DNA from: JAWVZU01 sp033722075
GTDB lineage: Bacteria > Pseudomonadota > Gammaproteobacteria > Xanthomonadales > SZUA-38
Direction: 5' to 3'
Assembly (NCBI GenBank): GCA_033722075.1
Contig: JAWVZU010000183.1
Location: 1 to 8,108, forward strand
DNA length: 8,108 nt
Shown here: piece after piece, positions 1 to 6,766 of the stretch
Layout: each line of letters begins with the position of its first letter
Position numbering within the stretch: position 1 is the stretch's first letter
Position numbers and translations under genes: made by a program
The notes under the pieces: generated by a model
What the model was told of the DNA's origin: nothing
The model's input: the letters and a program-made list of their open reading frames with translations, nothing else
The model's database searches: none

Positions 1-1006
1 CCAGGAGGCTGACCAGCCCTTCGATGCCCTGCTCCGCCGGTCCGAGCAGATGAAAATCCCCATCGGCCGCCGAAGTCCGTATACCCGCATAGGCGGGTTG
101 GAGATCGGCCGCATCCACGTCCGGGAGGTAACGGCGAATGGCCGCCACGAACGGCTCGAGTCGGGATCCGTCCACCGAGTAATCAATGCGGTCGACAACC
201 TCCGCATCCGGCCCGAAGCGCGCCTGTCCGGCCAGGTCCAGCGTCAGGTGAATGCCCAGGCCGTGCTCGTCGGGCAAAGGATAGACCAGGCGGTCGCAAG
301 GGGAGCGCCGCGCAAAGGAGAAGTAACTGCCCTTGACCCAGCCGATCCGGGGCATGGCGGAGGTAGCCACTCCGCTGCGTTCAAGGAGGTCCACCGCACC
401 CAGTCCGGCCGCATTGACGATCAACCGCGCGCCGATGAGAGCGCCGTCGGAAAGTTCCACGCGAGGTCCGGACAGCACACGCGCCACCGATGAACGAACG
501 ACGACCTGGCCTCCTGCGGATTCCAGATCGGCGATCAGGGTTTCCATAAGCTCATGGCTGTCGATGATGCCGGTCTCCGGGGAATGGAGGGCAGCGGTGA
601 CCGCCAGTGACGGCTCCAGCTCCTGCACCTGGTCCGCCTCGAGCCATTCGAGATCGACACCGTTCTGCGCGGCATTGTGCTGAAGAGCCCGCAACCGGTC
701 GTGCTCCGCCTCGCCGGTTGCCACGATCAGCTTTCCGATTTCCCGGTATCCGATCCGATGCCTATCGCAGTAGGCGTAGAGGCGCTCTCGCCCACGCGTA
801 CACAGTTCGGCCTTGAGCGATCCGGGGGGATAGTAGATGCCCGCATGAATGACTTCGGAGTTGCGACTGCTCTGCCCCTGGCCGGCCCGGTCGTCCGCTT
901 CGAGGACGAAAACCTCGCGGCCTGCCAGGGCAAGTGCCCGTGCGACGGCCAGCCCGACGACCCCGCCGCCGATGACCAGCGCGTCAGCCTGGGGTGTCGG
1001 CGACAC
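1..1006 (-). CDS. FAD-dependent oxidoreductase, L-2-hydroxyglutarate oxidase-like (C-terminus cut by window edge)
   Basis: This reads as a DAO/L2HGDH-family flavoenzyme that probably oxidises a 2-hydroxy acid such as L-2-hydroxyglutarate, passing electrons to oxygen or quinone. The substrate is not shown by the sequence. The Rossmann dinucleotide motif GGGVVG is at residues 13-18, followed by the FAD-ribose glutamate in VFVLE (E36). The family signature SSRNSEVIHAGIYYPPGSLK follows from residue 46, and the late motif PAYAGIRTSAADGDFHL is near the left edge. About 335 residues are visible. The family is usually about 365-400 long, so only the last strand and helix with the FAD-binding GxxSPGLT-like segment should be missing. 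The chosen start is GTG at 1006, seven codons before DALVIGGG. It overlaps the last 23 bases of tsaB in another frame, so translation is probably coupled to tsaB. No strong Shine-Dalgarno is visible and the start is the least certain point. Confident in family, moderate in substrate. Confidence 0.88.
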   Translation of the reverse strand, partial: MSPTPQADALVIGGGVVGLAVARALALAGREVFVLEADDRAGQGQSSRNSEVIHAGIYYPPGSLKAELCTRGRERLYAYCDRHRIGYREIGKLIVATGEAEHDRLRALQHNAAQNGVDLEWLEADQVQELEPSLAVTAALHSPETGIIDSHELMETLIADLESAGGQVVVRSSVARVLSGPRVELSDGALIGARLIVNAAGLGAVDLLERSGVATSAMPRIGWVKGSYFSFARRSPCDRLVYPLPDEHGLGIHLTLDLAGQARFGPDAEVVDRIDYSVDGSRLEPFVAAIRRYLPDVDAADLQPAYAGIRTSAADGDFHLLGPAEQGIEGLVSLL

Positions 1007-1667
1007 GCTGGCGGAGATAGACCGGTTGGGCCAGCACCGGATCGACCGGCTCCTCGCCCGAGCTGAGGTGCCGGTCCGCAAGTCGGGCTACGCAATCGGC
1101 CCGGGAGAGCAGTTCGGGTTTGAAGGCGTCGAAACGGTCCGGGTTCACCTGCTCGATCACCTCCCGATAGACCGCCACGCCGGGCCCGGCCGCCAGCCAG
1201 CGTCCACTTCCGTCCAGGCGCAGGGAAGCGGGATCACAGACCTGTTCGGCCAGCTCGGGCACGCCCAGGGCATCCTGCCCAAAATCAAAGCCCCCGGCGT
1301 AGACTTCTCCCATGCGGGCATCCAGCACGGCCAGGATCAGCGGCGCGGGAGCGTCGTCGTATGCCGCCAGGGCCAGGGCATGCAACGTGGAGACCGGTAC
1401 CACCCCCAGGCCCGCGCCCATGGCCAGACCCTGCGCCAGAGCGAAGCCGATCCGTATCCCGGTGAACGAGCCCGGGCCGCGGCTGATGGCAATCGCATCC
1501 AGCTGGTTCAGCGAAAACCCGGCTTCCGAAAGCAGCTCATCCACGAACGGCAGGATCAGGCTTGCGTGCTTCCGCGGGGTGGCCTCGAAGCGCGTCTGCG
1601 CCGTTCCATCACAAAGCAGGGCAGCGGAACAGGCTTCCGTTGCCGTATCCAGGGCGAGTATCTTCAT
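984..1667 (-). CDS. tsaB: TsaB, tRNA t6A37 threonylcarbamoyltransferase complex subunit
   Basis: TsaB (YeaZ) is the non-catalytic ASKHA-fold partner of TsaD. With TsaE it forms the cytoplasmic complex that transfers threonylcarbamoyl from TsaC-made TC-AMP to A37 of ANN-decoding tRNAs. The 227-residue protein is close to the usual 230. It begins MKILALDTATEACSAAL, the typical first ASKHA strand pair, and carries the hallmark GPGSFTGIRIG at residues 64-74, followed by the helix GFALAQGLA and PVSTLHALA. The ATG at 1667 is chosen because the family start MKILALDTAT is exact there. The frame stays open upstream to 2048, but that stretch is antisense to the sulfotransferase and does not resemble TsaB. 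The leader has no clear Shine-Dalgarno. The start lies 24 bp from the divergent sulfotransferase start, and the 3' end overlaps the downstream FAD oxidoreductase. Very likely essential, by family knowledge. Confidence 0.96.
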   Translation of the reverse strand: MKILALDTATEACSAALLCDGTAQTRFEATPRKHASLILPFVDELLSEAGFSLNQLDAIAISRGPGSFTGIRIGFALAQGLAMGAGLGVVPVSTLHALALAAYDDAPAPLILAVLDARMGEVYAGGFDFGQDALGVPELAEQVCDPASLRLDGSGRWLAAGPGVAVYREVIEQVNPDRFDAFKPELLSRADCVARLADRHLSSGEEPVDPVLAQPVYLRQRVADTPG

Positions 1668-1691
1668 CCGGAGAACGGTACCATTCCCCGC

Positions 1692-2513
1692 ATGCAAGGC
1701 AATCCCCTGTTCATTCTCAGCTGTTCCCGCTCGGGGTCCACCCTGCTGCGGCTGGCCCTCAACGCACATCCCGAAGTCGCGGCGCCGCCGGAACTGCACC
1801 TGCTGCAGCTGGCCCAGCGCCTGCTCTGGACCCAGCGCATCGCCCGCGAAGGTCTCGAGTATTCCGGCGGCAAGCCCTATGAGCTGGCGCTGCCGGAAAC
1901 ACGCAAGGTGCTCGATGACATCATGGCGAGCTACCTCGCGCGGGCAGGCAAGCCCCGCTGGTGCGAGAAATCGGTGACCAGCATCAACCACCTCGATGTG
2001 CTGGAAGGGGTTTATCCGGAAGCACGCGTGATCGTCCTGGTTCGCCACGCCGCCGACATGGTCGCATCGGGACTGCGTGCCATCGCCGACCGGCCGGACG
2101 GCTACGATTTCGAGCCGTACCTGGCGGCCGATCCGCTACGCCAGCAAGCCCTGCTGAGCTACTGGCTGGACAAGACCACGACCCTTGCCGGACTTCTCGA
2201 GCAGTCGCCCTTCCCGCTCACGGTCCGACTGCGCTACGAAGACCTGGCGCGGGACCCGGCAACGGAACTGGCCCGCCTGGCCGACGAGCTGCACCTGGAA
2301 CCGCTGCCGAACTGGGTCGACAGAATCTGGTCTGAACCCTTCGAGCGGGGCCCGGGCGACGACGGCGCCTACAGCAAAGATGCCATTTCGGCGCAGTCCC
2401 TGGGCCGCGGCACTCGACTCGACTGGACCGGCATCTCGCGCAACCTGGTGCGGCGCGTCAACCGGCTCCTGGAATCCCTGGACTATGCACCGCTGGAGGC
2501 TGAAGACCGATGA
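1692..2513 (+). CDS. PAPS-dependent sulfotransferase family protein
   Basis: A 273-residue protein of the Sulfotransfer_3-like family, expected to move sulfate from PAPS to a hydroxyl or amine acceptor. The acceptor cannot be told from the sequence. The 5'-phosphosulfate-binding loop is SCSRSGSTLL at residues 10-19, followed by LALNAHPEV and the acidic PPELHLL segment. WCEKS (90-94) matches the conserved W-x-(D/E)-K-(S/T) element. The 3'-phosphate-binding region is VLVRHAADMVASGL (115-128), with R118 and S126 as likely phosphate ligands. RYEDLARDP (181-189) is another typical family motif. There is no signal peptide or membrane segment, so it is cytoplasmic. ATG 1692 is chosen because the P-loop then falls 10 residues in, as in relatives. 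The open frame back to 849 is antisense to tsaB and the oxidoreductase. GGAG lies 18 bases upstream, too far for a good ribosome site. Its stop overlaps the M23 start by four bases (ATGA). Confidence 0.9.
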   Translation: MQGNPLFILSCSRSGSTLLRLALNAHPEVAAPPELHLLQLAQRLLWTQRIAREGLEYSGGKPYELALPETRKVLDDIMASYLARAGKPRWCEKSVTSINHLDVLEGVYPEARVIVLVRHAADMVASGLRAIADRPDGYDFEPYLAADPLRQQALLSYWLDKTTTLAGLLEQSPFPLTVRLRYEDLARDPATELARLADELHLEPLPNWVDRIWSEPFERGPGDDGAYSKDAISAQSLGRGTRLDWTGISRNLVRRVNRLLESLDYAPLEAEDR

Positions 2514-3334
2514 GAATCATTGCCCTGCTGGCCCTGATGTTGCCGACCGGCACGCTTTCCGGCGCAGAACTGAGCGGCAGTCCGGTCCAGGGCGGGATGT
2601 TGCAGGGGTTCGCGGAACCGGGATCTGAAATCCACCTGGACGACACGCCCGTGCCGGTCGGACCGGACGGCCTGTTCATCATCGGCTTCGGCCGCGACGC
2701 GCCGCCGCAGGCGACGCTGCAGATCAGGCGCCCGGACGGCGCGGAGGAGCGCATCGACATTGATGTAGCGCCGCGCGAGTATGAAATTCAACGCATCGAC
2801 GGCCTGCCCCCCAAGCAGGTGACGCCTCCGCCGGAGGTGCTCGAGCGCATTCGCCGGGAAGCCCAGGCCGTGGCAGCGGCACGCGCCGCGCGGGACCTGC
2901 GGCCGGATTTCCGGGCTGGATTCGTGTGGCCCTCGCGCGGCCCCATCAGCGGCGTTTACGGAAGCCAGCGGATTCTGAACGGCGAACCGCGCCGGCCCCA
3001 TTTCGGAGTGGACGTCGCCGCTCCGGAGGGCGCGCCTGTTGTCGCGCCGGCCCCCGGCATCGTCACCATGGCGGAACCTGACCTCTATTACTCGGGAGGC
3101 ACCCTGATCATCGACCACGGGCACGGGCTGACGTCGTCGTTCCTGCACCTGAGCGAGGTCCTGGTCGAGCCGGGTCAGCGCGTGGCGCAGGGCGACCTCA
3201 TCGGACGGGTGGGTGCGACCGGGCGCGCGACGGGCCCACATCTGGACTGGCGAATGAACCTTCTGGATGCACGGATCGATCCGCAGCTGCTGGTCGAGGG
3301 CGACCCGACAGAGGCGTCGATTTCGGCTGACTGA
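2510..3334 (+). CDS. Secreted M23 (LytM-type) metallopeptidase with HxD variant of the zinc motif
   Basis: A 274-residue exported protein of the peptidoglycan endopeptidase family M23. Residues 1-19 form a Sec signal peptide with likely cleavage after LSGA. Residues 24-90 look like a small beta domain (GFAEPGSEIHLDD..VPVGPDGLFIIGFGRDA) of the kind that precedes M23 in this subfamily. Residues 105-135 are a charged, alanine-rich helical linker. The M23 domain spans about 137-265: HFGVD gives zinc ligands H164 and D168, FLHLS gives H213, and the last motif is GPHLDW (H244, D246) instead of the usual HLH. The second histidine, normally a zinc ligand, is therefore aspartate. From memory this GPHLDW form recurs in proteobacterial M23 proteins, so it may be a subfamily trait and not decay. 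It could be an active peptidase with an Asp ligand or a LytM-type regulator. It is translationally coupled to the sulfotransferase through an ATGA overlap and ends 19 bp before the convergent tRNA gene. Confidence 0.92.
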   Translation: MRIIALLALMLPTGTLSGAELSGSPVQGGMLQGFAEPGSEIHLDDTPVPVGPDGLFIIGFGRDAPPQATLQIRRPDGAEERIDIDVAPREYEIQRIDGLPPKQVTPPPEVLERIRREAQAVAAARAARDLRPDFRAGFVWPSRGPISGVYGSQRILNGEPRRPHFGVDVAAPEGAPVVAPAPGIVTMAEPDLYYSGGTLIIDHGHGLTSSFLHLSEVLVEPGQRVAQGDLIGRVGATGRATGPHLDWRMNLLDARIDPQLLVEGDPTEASISAD

Positions 3335-3353
3335 ATTCGATTCGAGGAGATCC

Positions 3354-3430
3354 TGGTCGGAGCGGGGAGATTCGAACTCCCGACCCCCACAACCCCATTG
3401 TGGTGCGCTACCAGACTGCGCTACGCTCCG
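3354..3430 (-). tRNA. tRNA-Pro (anticodon GGG)
   Basis: Read on the minus strand, the 77 bases fold into a complete cloverleaf. Acceptor CGGAGCG pairs with CGCTCCG over 7 bp. The D-stem is GCGC/GCGC around a 9-base loop containing TGGTA. The anticodon stem CCACA/TGTGG closes loop ATGGGGT, placing GGG at positions 34-36. The variable loop has five bases, and the T-stem GGGAG/CTCCC closes TTCGAAT. The discriminator is A73 and CCA is encoded. The C1-G72 first pair with A73 is the bacterial tRNA-Pro identity signature. This species reads CCC and CCU codons. It lies tail to tail with the M23 gene and downstream of the gamma-glutamyltransferase, which reads in the same direction. All stems pair without mismatches, so it should be functional. 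Confidence 0.97.
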
Positions 3431-3443
3431 CCAAGAGGGGCGC

Positions 3444-3472
3444 ATTGTAAAGAAATCGCCCGCCACTGGCCA
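3444..3472 (-). promoter_or_regulatory. Probable sigma70 promoter of tRNA-Pro with GC-rich discriminator
   Basis: On the minus strand, -10 TACAAT (3444-3449, five of six consensus bases) is followed at once by GCGCCCC, a GC-rich discriminator as found at stringently controlled stable-RNA promoters. A weak -35 TGGCCA lies at 3467-3472 with a 17-bp spacer. Transcription would start about 7 bases before the mature tRNA end, leaving a very short leader. The -35 lies inside the palindrome 3462-3477. The -10 call is fairly firm, the -35 less so. Confidence 0.6.
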
Positions 3473-3486
3473 GTGGCCACGGGCGC
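3452..3486 (-). terminator. Possible terminator of the gamma-glutamyltransferase gene (GC-rich palindrome plus weak T-run)
   Basis: Just past the gamma-glutamyltransferase stop, positions 3462-3477 form the perfect 16-base palindrome GCCACTGGCCAGTGGC, a 6-bp stem with a GGCC loop. Outer GCCCG/CGGGC arms can also pair with a three-base bulge. On the minus strand the hairpin is followed by GGGCGATTTCTTT, so the T-rich run is interrupted and displaced. It may be a weak intrinsic terminator. A protein-binding palindrome acting on the tRNA promoter is the alternative. Confidence 0.4.
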
Positions 3487-3493
3487 GTCGAGT

Positions 3494-5158
3494 TCAGTGC
3501 CCCGCGGCCATCCCATCCTTGCGGGGATCCGACCCGGCCGCCCAGCCCCGATCCAGCCGCATCACCGCCTGAGCGCCGCCGAAGGGAATACCCTCCGCCT
3601 CCCGGAATTCGTGCCCAAGTGCTTCCAACGCCGTCCGCGTATCGGGATCGAGGTTTTCGATGGCCACCGTCTTGCCGCTCAAGTGACGAAATCTCGACGC
3701 ATCGATGGCTTCCTGCAGATCCATGCCGAACTCGAGCAGGTTCAGGAGCACCTGGACATGTCCCTGCGGCTGCATGGAACCACCCATGACGCCATAGGCC
3801 AACCAGGGCTTCCCGTTCCGGGTGACGAAAGCCGGAATGATCGTATGCAGCGGTCGCTTGCCGGGCCCGAGCTGGTTGGGATGACCGGCTTCGACGGTGA
3901 AACCCGCCCCGCGGTTCTGAAGCATCACGCCGGTGCCCGGAATGACCACCCCCGACCCGAAGTAGCTGTAGATGGAATTGATGAAGGAAACCATGTTGCC
4001 GTGGCGGTCGGCCACGGACAGGTAGATCGTCTCCGAGTGGGTCTGCGGTTCACCGGGCTCCGGCTGCTCGCTGGCCAGCTGCGGGTCGATCATCTTCGCC
4101 CGTTCGGCGAGGTAGTTCGGATCGATCAGGGCCGCCGGAGTTACCGTCATGTGATCCGGGTCGGCGATATAACGCGCCAGATCGGCGTGGGCCAGCTTCT
4201 TGGCCTCGATGAGCGTATGGAAGTACGCGGGAGAGTTGTGCCCGAGGCGCTTCACGTCCAGCCCCTCGAGCATCTTGAGCATCTGGAGTGCCGCGATGCC
4301 CTGCCCGGCCGGCGGCAGTTCATGGAGCGTATAGCCCTTGTAGTCGACACTGATCGGATCGACCCAGCGCAACTGGTGGCTGCGTAGATCCTCCAGGGTC
4401 AGAAACCCGCCCAGTTCGGCCAGGCCGTCGACGATGGTCCGACCCAGGTCACCGCCGTAGAACACGCCCGGGCCTTCTTCGGCGATTTTCCTGAATGTGG
4501 CCGCGAGGTCGGGGTTCCGGAACCAATCACCCGCCCGGGGCGCCCGTCCATCGATGAGGAATGTTGAGGCTGCGCCGGGATCCCGGGACAGCTTGTCCTT
4601 CACGAGTGCCCAGTCCTGGGCAATGATCGGCGTGACCGGGAAGCCGTCTTCGGCGATCCGCATGGCGGGGCCGAGTGCCTGTGCCAGTGACTGCGTTCCG
4701 TAACGTTCCAAAAGGGCCTGCCAGCCGGACAGCGCGCCGGGCACGGTAACCGCCTGCGCGCCGGTTCCCGGCACATCCGTCGCACCGGCTTCGATCAGCG
4801 CATCGACGTCCACGAGAGATCCCGAGCGGCCACTGGCGTCCAGTCCGACCAGACGCTCCTCCTTTGCGGACCAGAGAATCGCGAACATGTCCCCGCCCAT
4901 GCCGGTCATGTGCGGTTCGGTGACGTTCAGCACCGCAGCCGCCGTGACCGCCGCATCGATCGCGTTGCCTCCCTCTTGGAGCACCTTCAGGGCGGCCCCG
5001 GTCGCCAGCGGCTGACTGGTCGCCACCGCGCCCTCAGGCGCATAGACCGTCGAACGTCCGGAATTCGTGGCTGGACTCGTCGCCGGATCCGTCACGGCCT
5101 CAACGTCCGAGAATCCAAGAAAGCCCAGACAGGCAAGAAACAGCATCTTTGATCGCAT
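3494..5158 (-). CDS. Gamma-glutamyltransferase family protein (YwrD/cephalosporin-acylase-like), exported
   Basis: A 554-residue Ntn-hydrolase precursor expected to self-cleave into large and small subunits and to hydrolyse or transfer gamma-glutamyl amides such as glutathione, probably in the periplasm. Residues 1-21 look like a Sec signal peptide (LFLACLGFLGFSDVEA). The large-subunit landmarks are ATSQPLAT, EGGNAIDAAVTAAAVLNVTEPHMTGMGGD (from 62) and LDASGRSG (107-113, R111 equivalent to the substrate-carboxylate arginine). The autocleavage and nucleophile threonine is T377 in HSETIYLSVAD. The small subunit continues with NMVSFINSIYSYFGSGVV, LQNRGAGF, GKRPLHTIIPAF (433-444) and the glycine-rich GVMGGSMQPQGH. 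The GKRPLHTIIP and LQNRGAGF forms point to the YwrD-like branch and not to classic Ggt, so true transpeptidase activity is uncertain. ATG 5158 has AGAGAA about five bases upstream. It appears monocistronic, with about 300 bp upstream and the tRNA downstream. A repeat-like 15-mer lies in its signal-peptide codons. Confidence 0.93.
   Translation of the reverse strand: MRSKMLFLACLGFLGFSDVEAVTDPATSPATNSGRSTVYAPEGAVATSQPLATGAALKVLQEGGNAIDAAVTAAAVLNVTEPHMTGMGGDMFAILWSAKEERLVGLDASGRSGSLVDVDALIEAGATDVPGTGAQAVTVPGALSGWQALLERYGTQSLAQALGPAMRIAEDGFPVTPIIAQDWALVKDKLSRDPGAASTFLIDGRAPRAGDWFRNPDLAATFRKIAEEGPGVFYGGDLGRTIVDGLAELGGFLTLEDLRSHQLRWVDPISVDYKGYTLHELPPAGQGIAALQMLKMLEGLDVKRLGHNSPAYFHTLIEAKKLAHADLARYIADPDHMTVTPAALIDPNYLAERAKMIDPQLASEQPEPGEPQTHSETIYLSVADRHGNMVSFINSIYSYFGSGVVIPGTGVMLQNRGAGFTVEAGHPNQLGPGKRPLHTIIPAFVTRNGKPWLAYGVMGGSMQPQGHVQVLLNLLEFGMDLQEAIDASRFRHLSGKTVAIENLDPDTRTALEALGHEFREAEGIPFGGAQAVMRLDRGWAAGSDPRKDGMAAGH
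5121..5135 (+). repeat. Repeat-like 15-mer inside the gamma-glutamyltransferase signal-peptide codons
   Basis: AAGCCCAGACAGGCA here is identical to 7459-7473, the last unit of the right-hand repeat cluster, in the same orientation. On the coding strand it encodes the hydrophobic core ACLGF of the signal peptide. Identity ends before the GATCATG part of the unit. It could be chance, since the segment is coding and shared only over 15 bases, or the edge of a former repeat insertion. Confidence 0.4.
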
Positions 5159-5344
5159 GGCGTTCTCTGCATATCGGAGGAAATTGCTACGATGATGAAA
5201 TGATCCCCGCGTGCCGTGGGTGAGGAAATGTCCACCATCCCTTGACCCAACAGTAAATCATTTTAATTCATTTGGTTATGGTAAACATCTCAAGTAACTT
5301 TTTATGCGGGGCATGCTCTTCATTTTGCTCATCTCTCCCAATCA
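5159..5344. other. AT-rich intergenic stretch upstream of the gamma-glutamyltransferase
   Basis: There is no convincing gene here. The part around 5240-5330 is clearly richer in A and T than the flanking genes and should hold the gamma-glutamyltransferase promoter. I could not pick a convincing -35/-10 pair on the minus strand. A short plus-strand frame at 5272-5469 has no ribosome site and no recognisable product. The stretch ends at the repeat pair 5345-5391. Confidence 0.5.
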
Positions 5345-5391
5345 CGGACAGGCAGATCTTTACATCTTCAAATTGCGGACAGGCAGATCTT
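5345..5391 (+). repeat. Left repeat cluster: two direct copies of CGGACAGGCAGATCTT
   Basis: The 16-mer CGGACAGGCAGATCTT occurs at 5345-5360 and again, identically, at 5376-5391, a 31-base period with an unrelated 15-base spacer. The inner GGACAGGCAGATC is also present at 7418-7430, 2.1 kb away in the same orientation. It lies just downstream of the phosphatase gene. There is no coding explanation, and with two copies and a non-conserved spacer it is not a CRISPR array. Confidence 0.85.
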
Positions 5392-5453
5392 GCCGCACCG
5401 CGACAACGCAAGCACGAAGCCGTATCGGCCGTTTGGGACGAATTAGGTGACTT

Positions 5454-6713
5454 TCAGGGTGCCCGCTGAATCAAGATTATCGTCAGGTCATCCGCCTGGG
5501 ACGTTCCGCGAGAGAATTCGCGGACTGCACCATAGAGGCTCTCGATGATCGTGTCGGGGTCTTCGTGCCGGTTCTCCACCACCAGATCAACGACCCGGCT
5601 CACGCCGAACTCTTCTCCATCGGGATCAGCCCATTCGAAAAAGCCATCGGTCATCAGACAAAAGATATCGCCTTCCTTCAGGACCACGCTATCTGCCAGG
5701 GAGTACGTATATCCATTGAGCACTCCCAGCGGTGCACCGCTGGGCGGCAGGATATCGACATCACCATTGTTGTGCAGGTGGAGAAGCGGTCCCTGTCCTG
5801 CCGAGACGTAGTCGATGCGGTGGGAATCGCTACTAAGGGCACCCATGAAGGCCGTCACAAAGCGGTCGTCGGGCAGATCATCGGTGAGCAGCTCGTTGAC
5901 GTGGGTCGCGATCGCAGCCAATTCTTCACTCAGACGGGTTGTCGCCTTGACCAAGGAACGGAACTGCGCGATGCACATGGCCGCGGTGATGCCATGTCCC
6001 GTCGCATCCGCAAGGACGACGCCGAGCCGATCCCCTTTCGCCCGGGGAAAATCAAAGCAATCCCCTCCAGTTTTATCGGCCGGCAAATTCCATCCGGCAA
6101 TGCGATAGCCGGAGACGATCGGATGGTGGGTCGGGAGGAGCTTGCGCTGGATCTCGCGGGCGATGTCGAGCTCACGCTCGATTCGGAGCTTTGCCGCATA
6201 CTCCTGGAGCAACAGATGGCGTTGCAGTGCGACACCGGCCTGCGATCCGAGCGTTTCCGCAAGATCTTGATCTTCCTCGGTAAACCCGCCGTTGCGGCGA
6301 TTCAGAAGCTGGAGAACTCCGGTTCGCTTTCCATCGAGCCCCTCCAAAGGGAGGGTGAGCATGTTGCGCGTCTTGAAGCCGGTCTGGCGGTCCACTTCGG
6401 GATTGAAGCGAGGGTCGCTATAGGCATCCGGCACATTCGAGGCTGAGCCCGATTGGGCCACCTCGCCTGCAATGCCCTTGCTCGCCGGAATACGAATCTC
6501 CTGCTCGCCTACACCCGTTGCGACCTTGCTGTAGAGTTCCTGCGAGCCGTGATCGAGCACAAAAACCGTCGCGCGCTCACAGTCGATGACGTCACAGGCC
6601 GCTTCGGCGATCGACTCCAGTAACGGCACGAGCTCAATCTCGACGGCCAGCCGCCGGGTCACCGCCAGCACCTGCTGCAGCCGCGCGATTGTTCGATTCT
6701 GATCCTCGGACAC
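5454..6713 (-). CDS. GAF-PPM serine/threonine phosphatase (RsbU/SpoIIE type)
   Basis: A 419-residue cytoplasmic signalling protein. A GAF sensor domain covers about 20-170 and ends LLNRRNGGFTEEDQDLAETLGSQAGVALQ. N138, R139, F144 and D148 approximate the NKFDE motif of cyclic-nucleotide-binding GAF domains, with K replaced by R and the final E by Q. A signalling helix, RIERELDIAREIQRKLLP (177-194), links to the PPM domain (196-417). Its metal-binding residues are intact: D218 in GGDCFD, D236 in LADATGHG, D356 in TDGFFEW and D408/D409 in QADDLT. Such enzymes usually dephosphorylate an STAS anti-anti-sigma factor in a partner-switching cascade, but no STAS protein or RsbW-type kinase is in the window. 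The start is GTG 6713. An in-frame TAG lies two codons upstream, which fixes the start at or after it, and GGGG precedes it at ribosome-site distance. It is transcribed from its own promoter at 6739-6766. Confidence 0.95.
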   Translation of the reverse strand: MSEDQNRTIARLQQVLAVTRRLAVEIELVPLLESIAEAACDVIDCERATVFVLDHGSQELYSKVATGVGEQEIRIPASKGIAGEVAQSGSASNVPDAYSDPRFNPEVDRQTGFKTRNMLTLPLEGLDGKRTGVLQLLNRRNGGFTEEDQDLAETLGSQAGVALQRHLLLQEYAAKLRIERELDIAREIQRKLLPTHHPIVSGYRIAGWNLPADKTGGDCFDFPRAKGDRLGVVLADATGHGITAAMCIAQFRSLVKATTRLSEELAAIATHVNELLTDDLPDDRFVTAFMGALSSDSHRIDYVSAGQGPLLHLHNNGDVDILPPSGAPLGVLNGYTYSLADSVVLKEGDIFCLMTDGFFEWADPDGEEFGVSRVVDLVVENRHEDPDTIIESLYGAVREFSRGTSQADDLTIILIQRAP

Positions 6714-6738
6714 TAGCTACCCCAAAGTTGATCAGGGC

Positions 6739-6766
6739 ATCATATTCCCTATTCGCCCGCGGTCAA
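6739..6766 (-). promoter_or_regulatory. Sigma70-type promoter of the GAF-PPM phosphatase gene
   Basis: On the minus strand, TTGACC (6761-6766) and TATGAT (6739-6744) are separated by 16 bp, each matching five of six consensus bases. Transcription would start near 6732, giving a leader of about 20 bases before GTG 6713. The -35 box overlaps the TGA stop of the upstream membrane-protein gene (6763-6765), so the phosphatase can be expressed independently of it. Confidence 0.75.

Noticed and set aside
849..1691. Long N-terminal extension of the sulfotransferase frame back to 849
   Set aside because: It is antisense to tsaB and the FAD oxidoreductase, shows no domain, and the family start fits ATG 1692.
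1668..2048. N-terminal extension of tsaB to 2048
   Set aside because: It is antisense to the sulfotransferase. TsaB proteins begin at MKILALDTAT.
5129..5158. LFLAC as a lipobox making the gamma-glutamyltransferase a lipoprotein
   Set aside because: The cysteine is at residue 10, leaving too short a hydrophobic core, and the hydrophobic stretch continues past it.
5242..5270. Plus-strand promoter beginning TTGACC
   Set aside because: No acceptable -10 lies at 16-18 bp and there is no downstream plus-strand gene.
5345..5391. Repeat pair read as a CRISPR remnant
   Set aside because: The units are 16 bases, with only two copies here and irregular spacing in the other cluster. There are no cas genes.
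5419..5429. GCCG-TAT-CGGC as a terminator of the phosphatase gene
   Set aside because: It has a four-base stem, a three-base loop and no T-run on the minus strand.
5272..5469. Plus-strand 65-residue reading frame
   Set aside because: It lacks a ribosome site, runs through the repeats and has no recognisable product.
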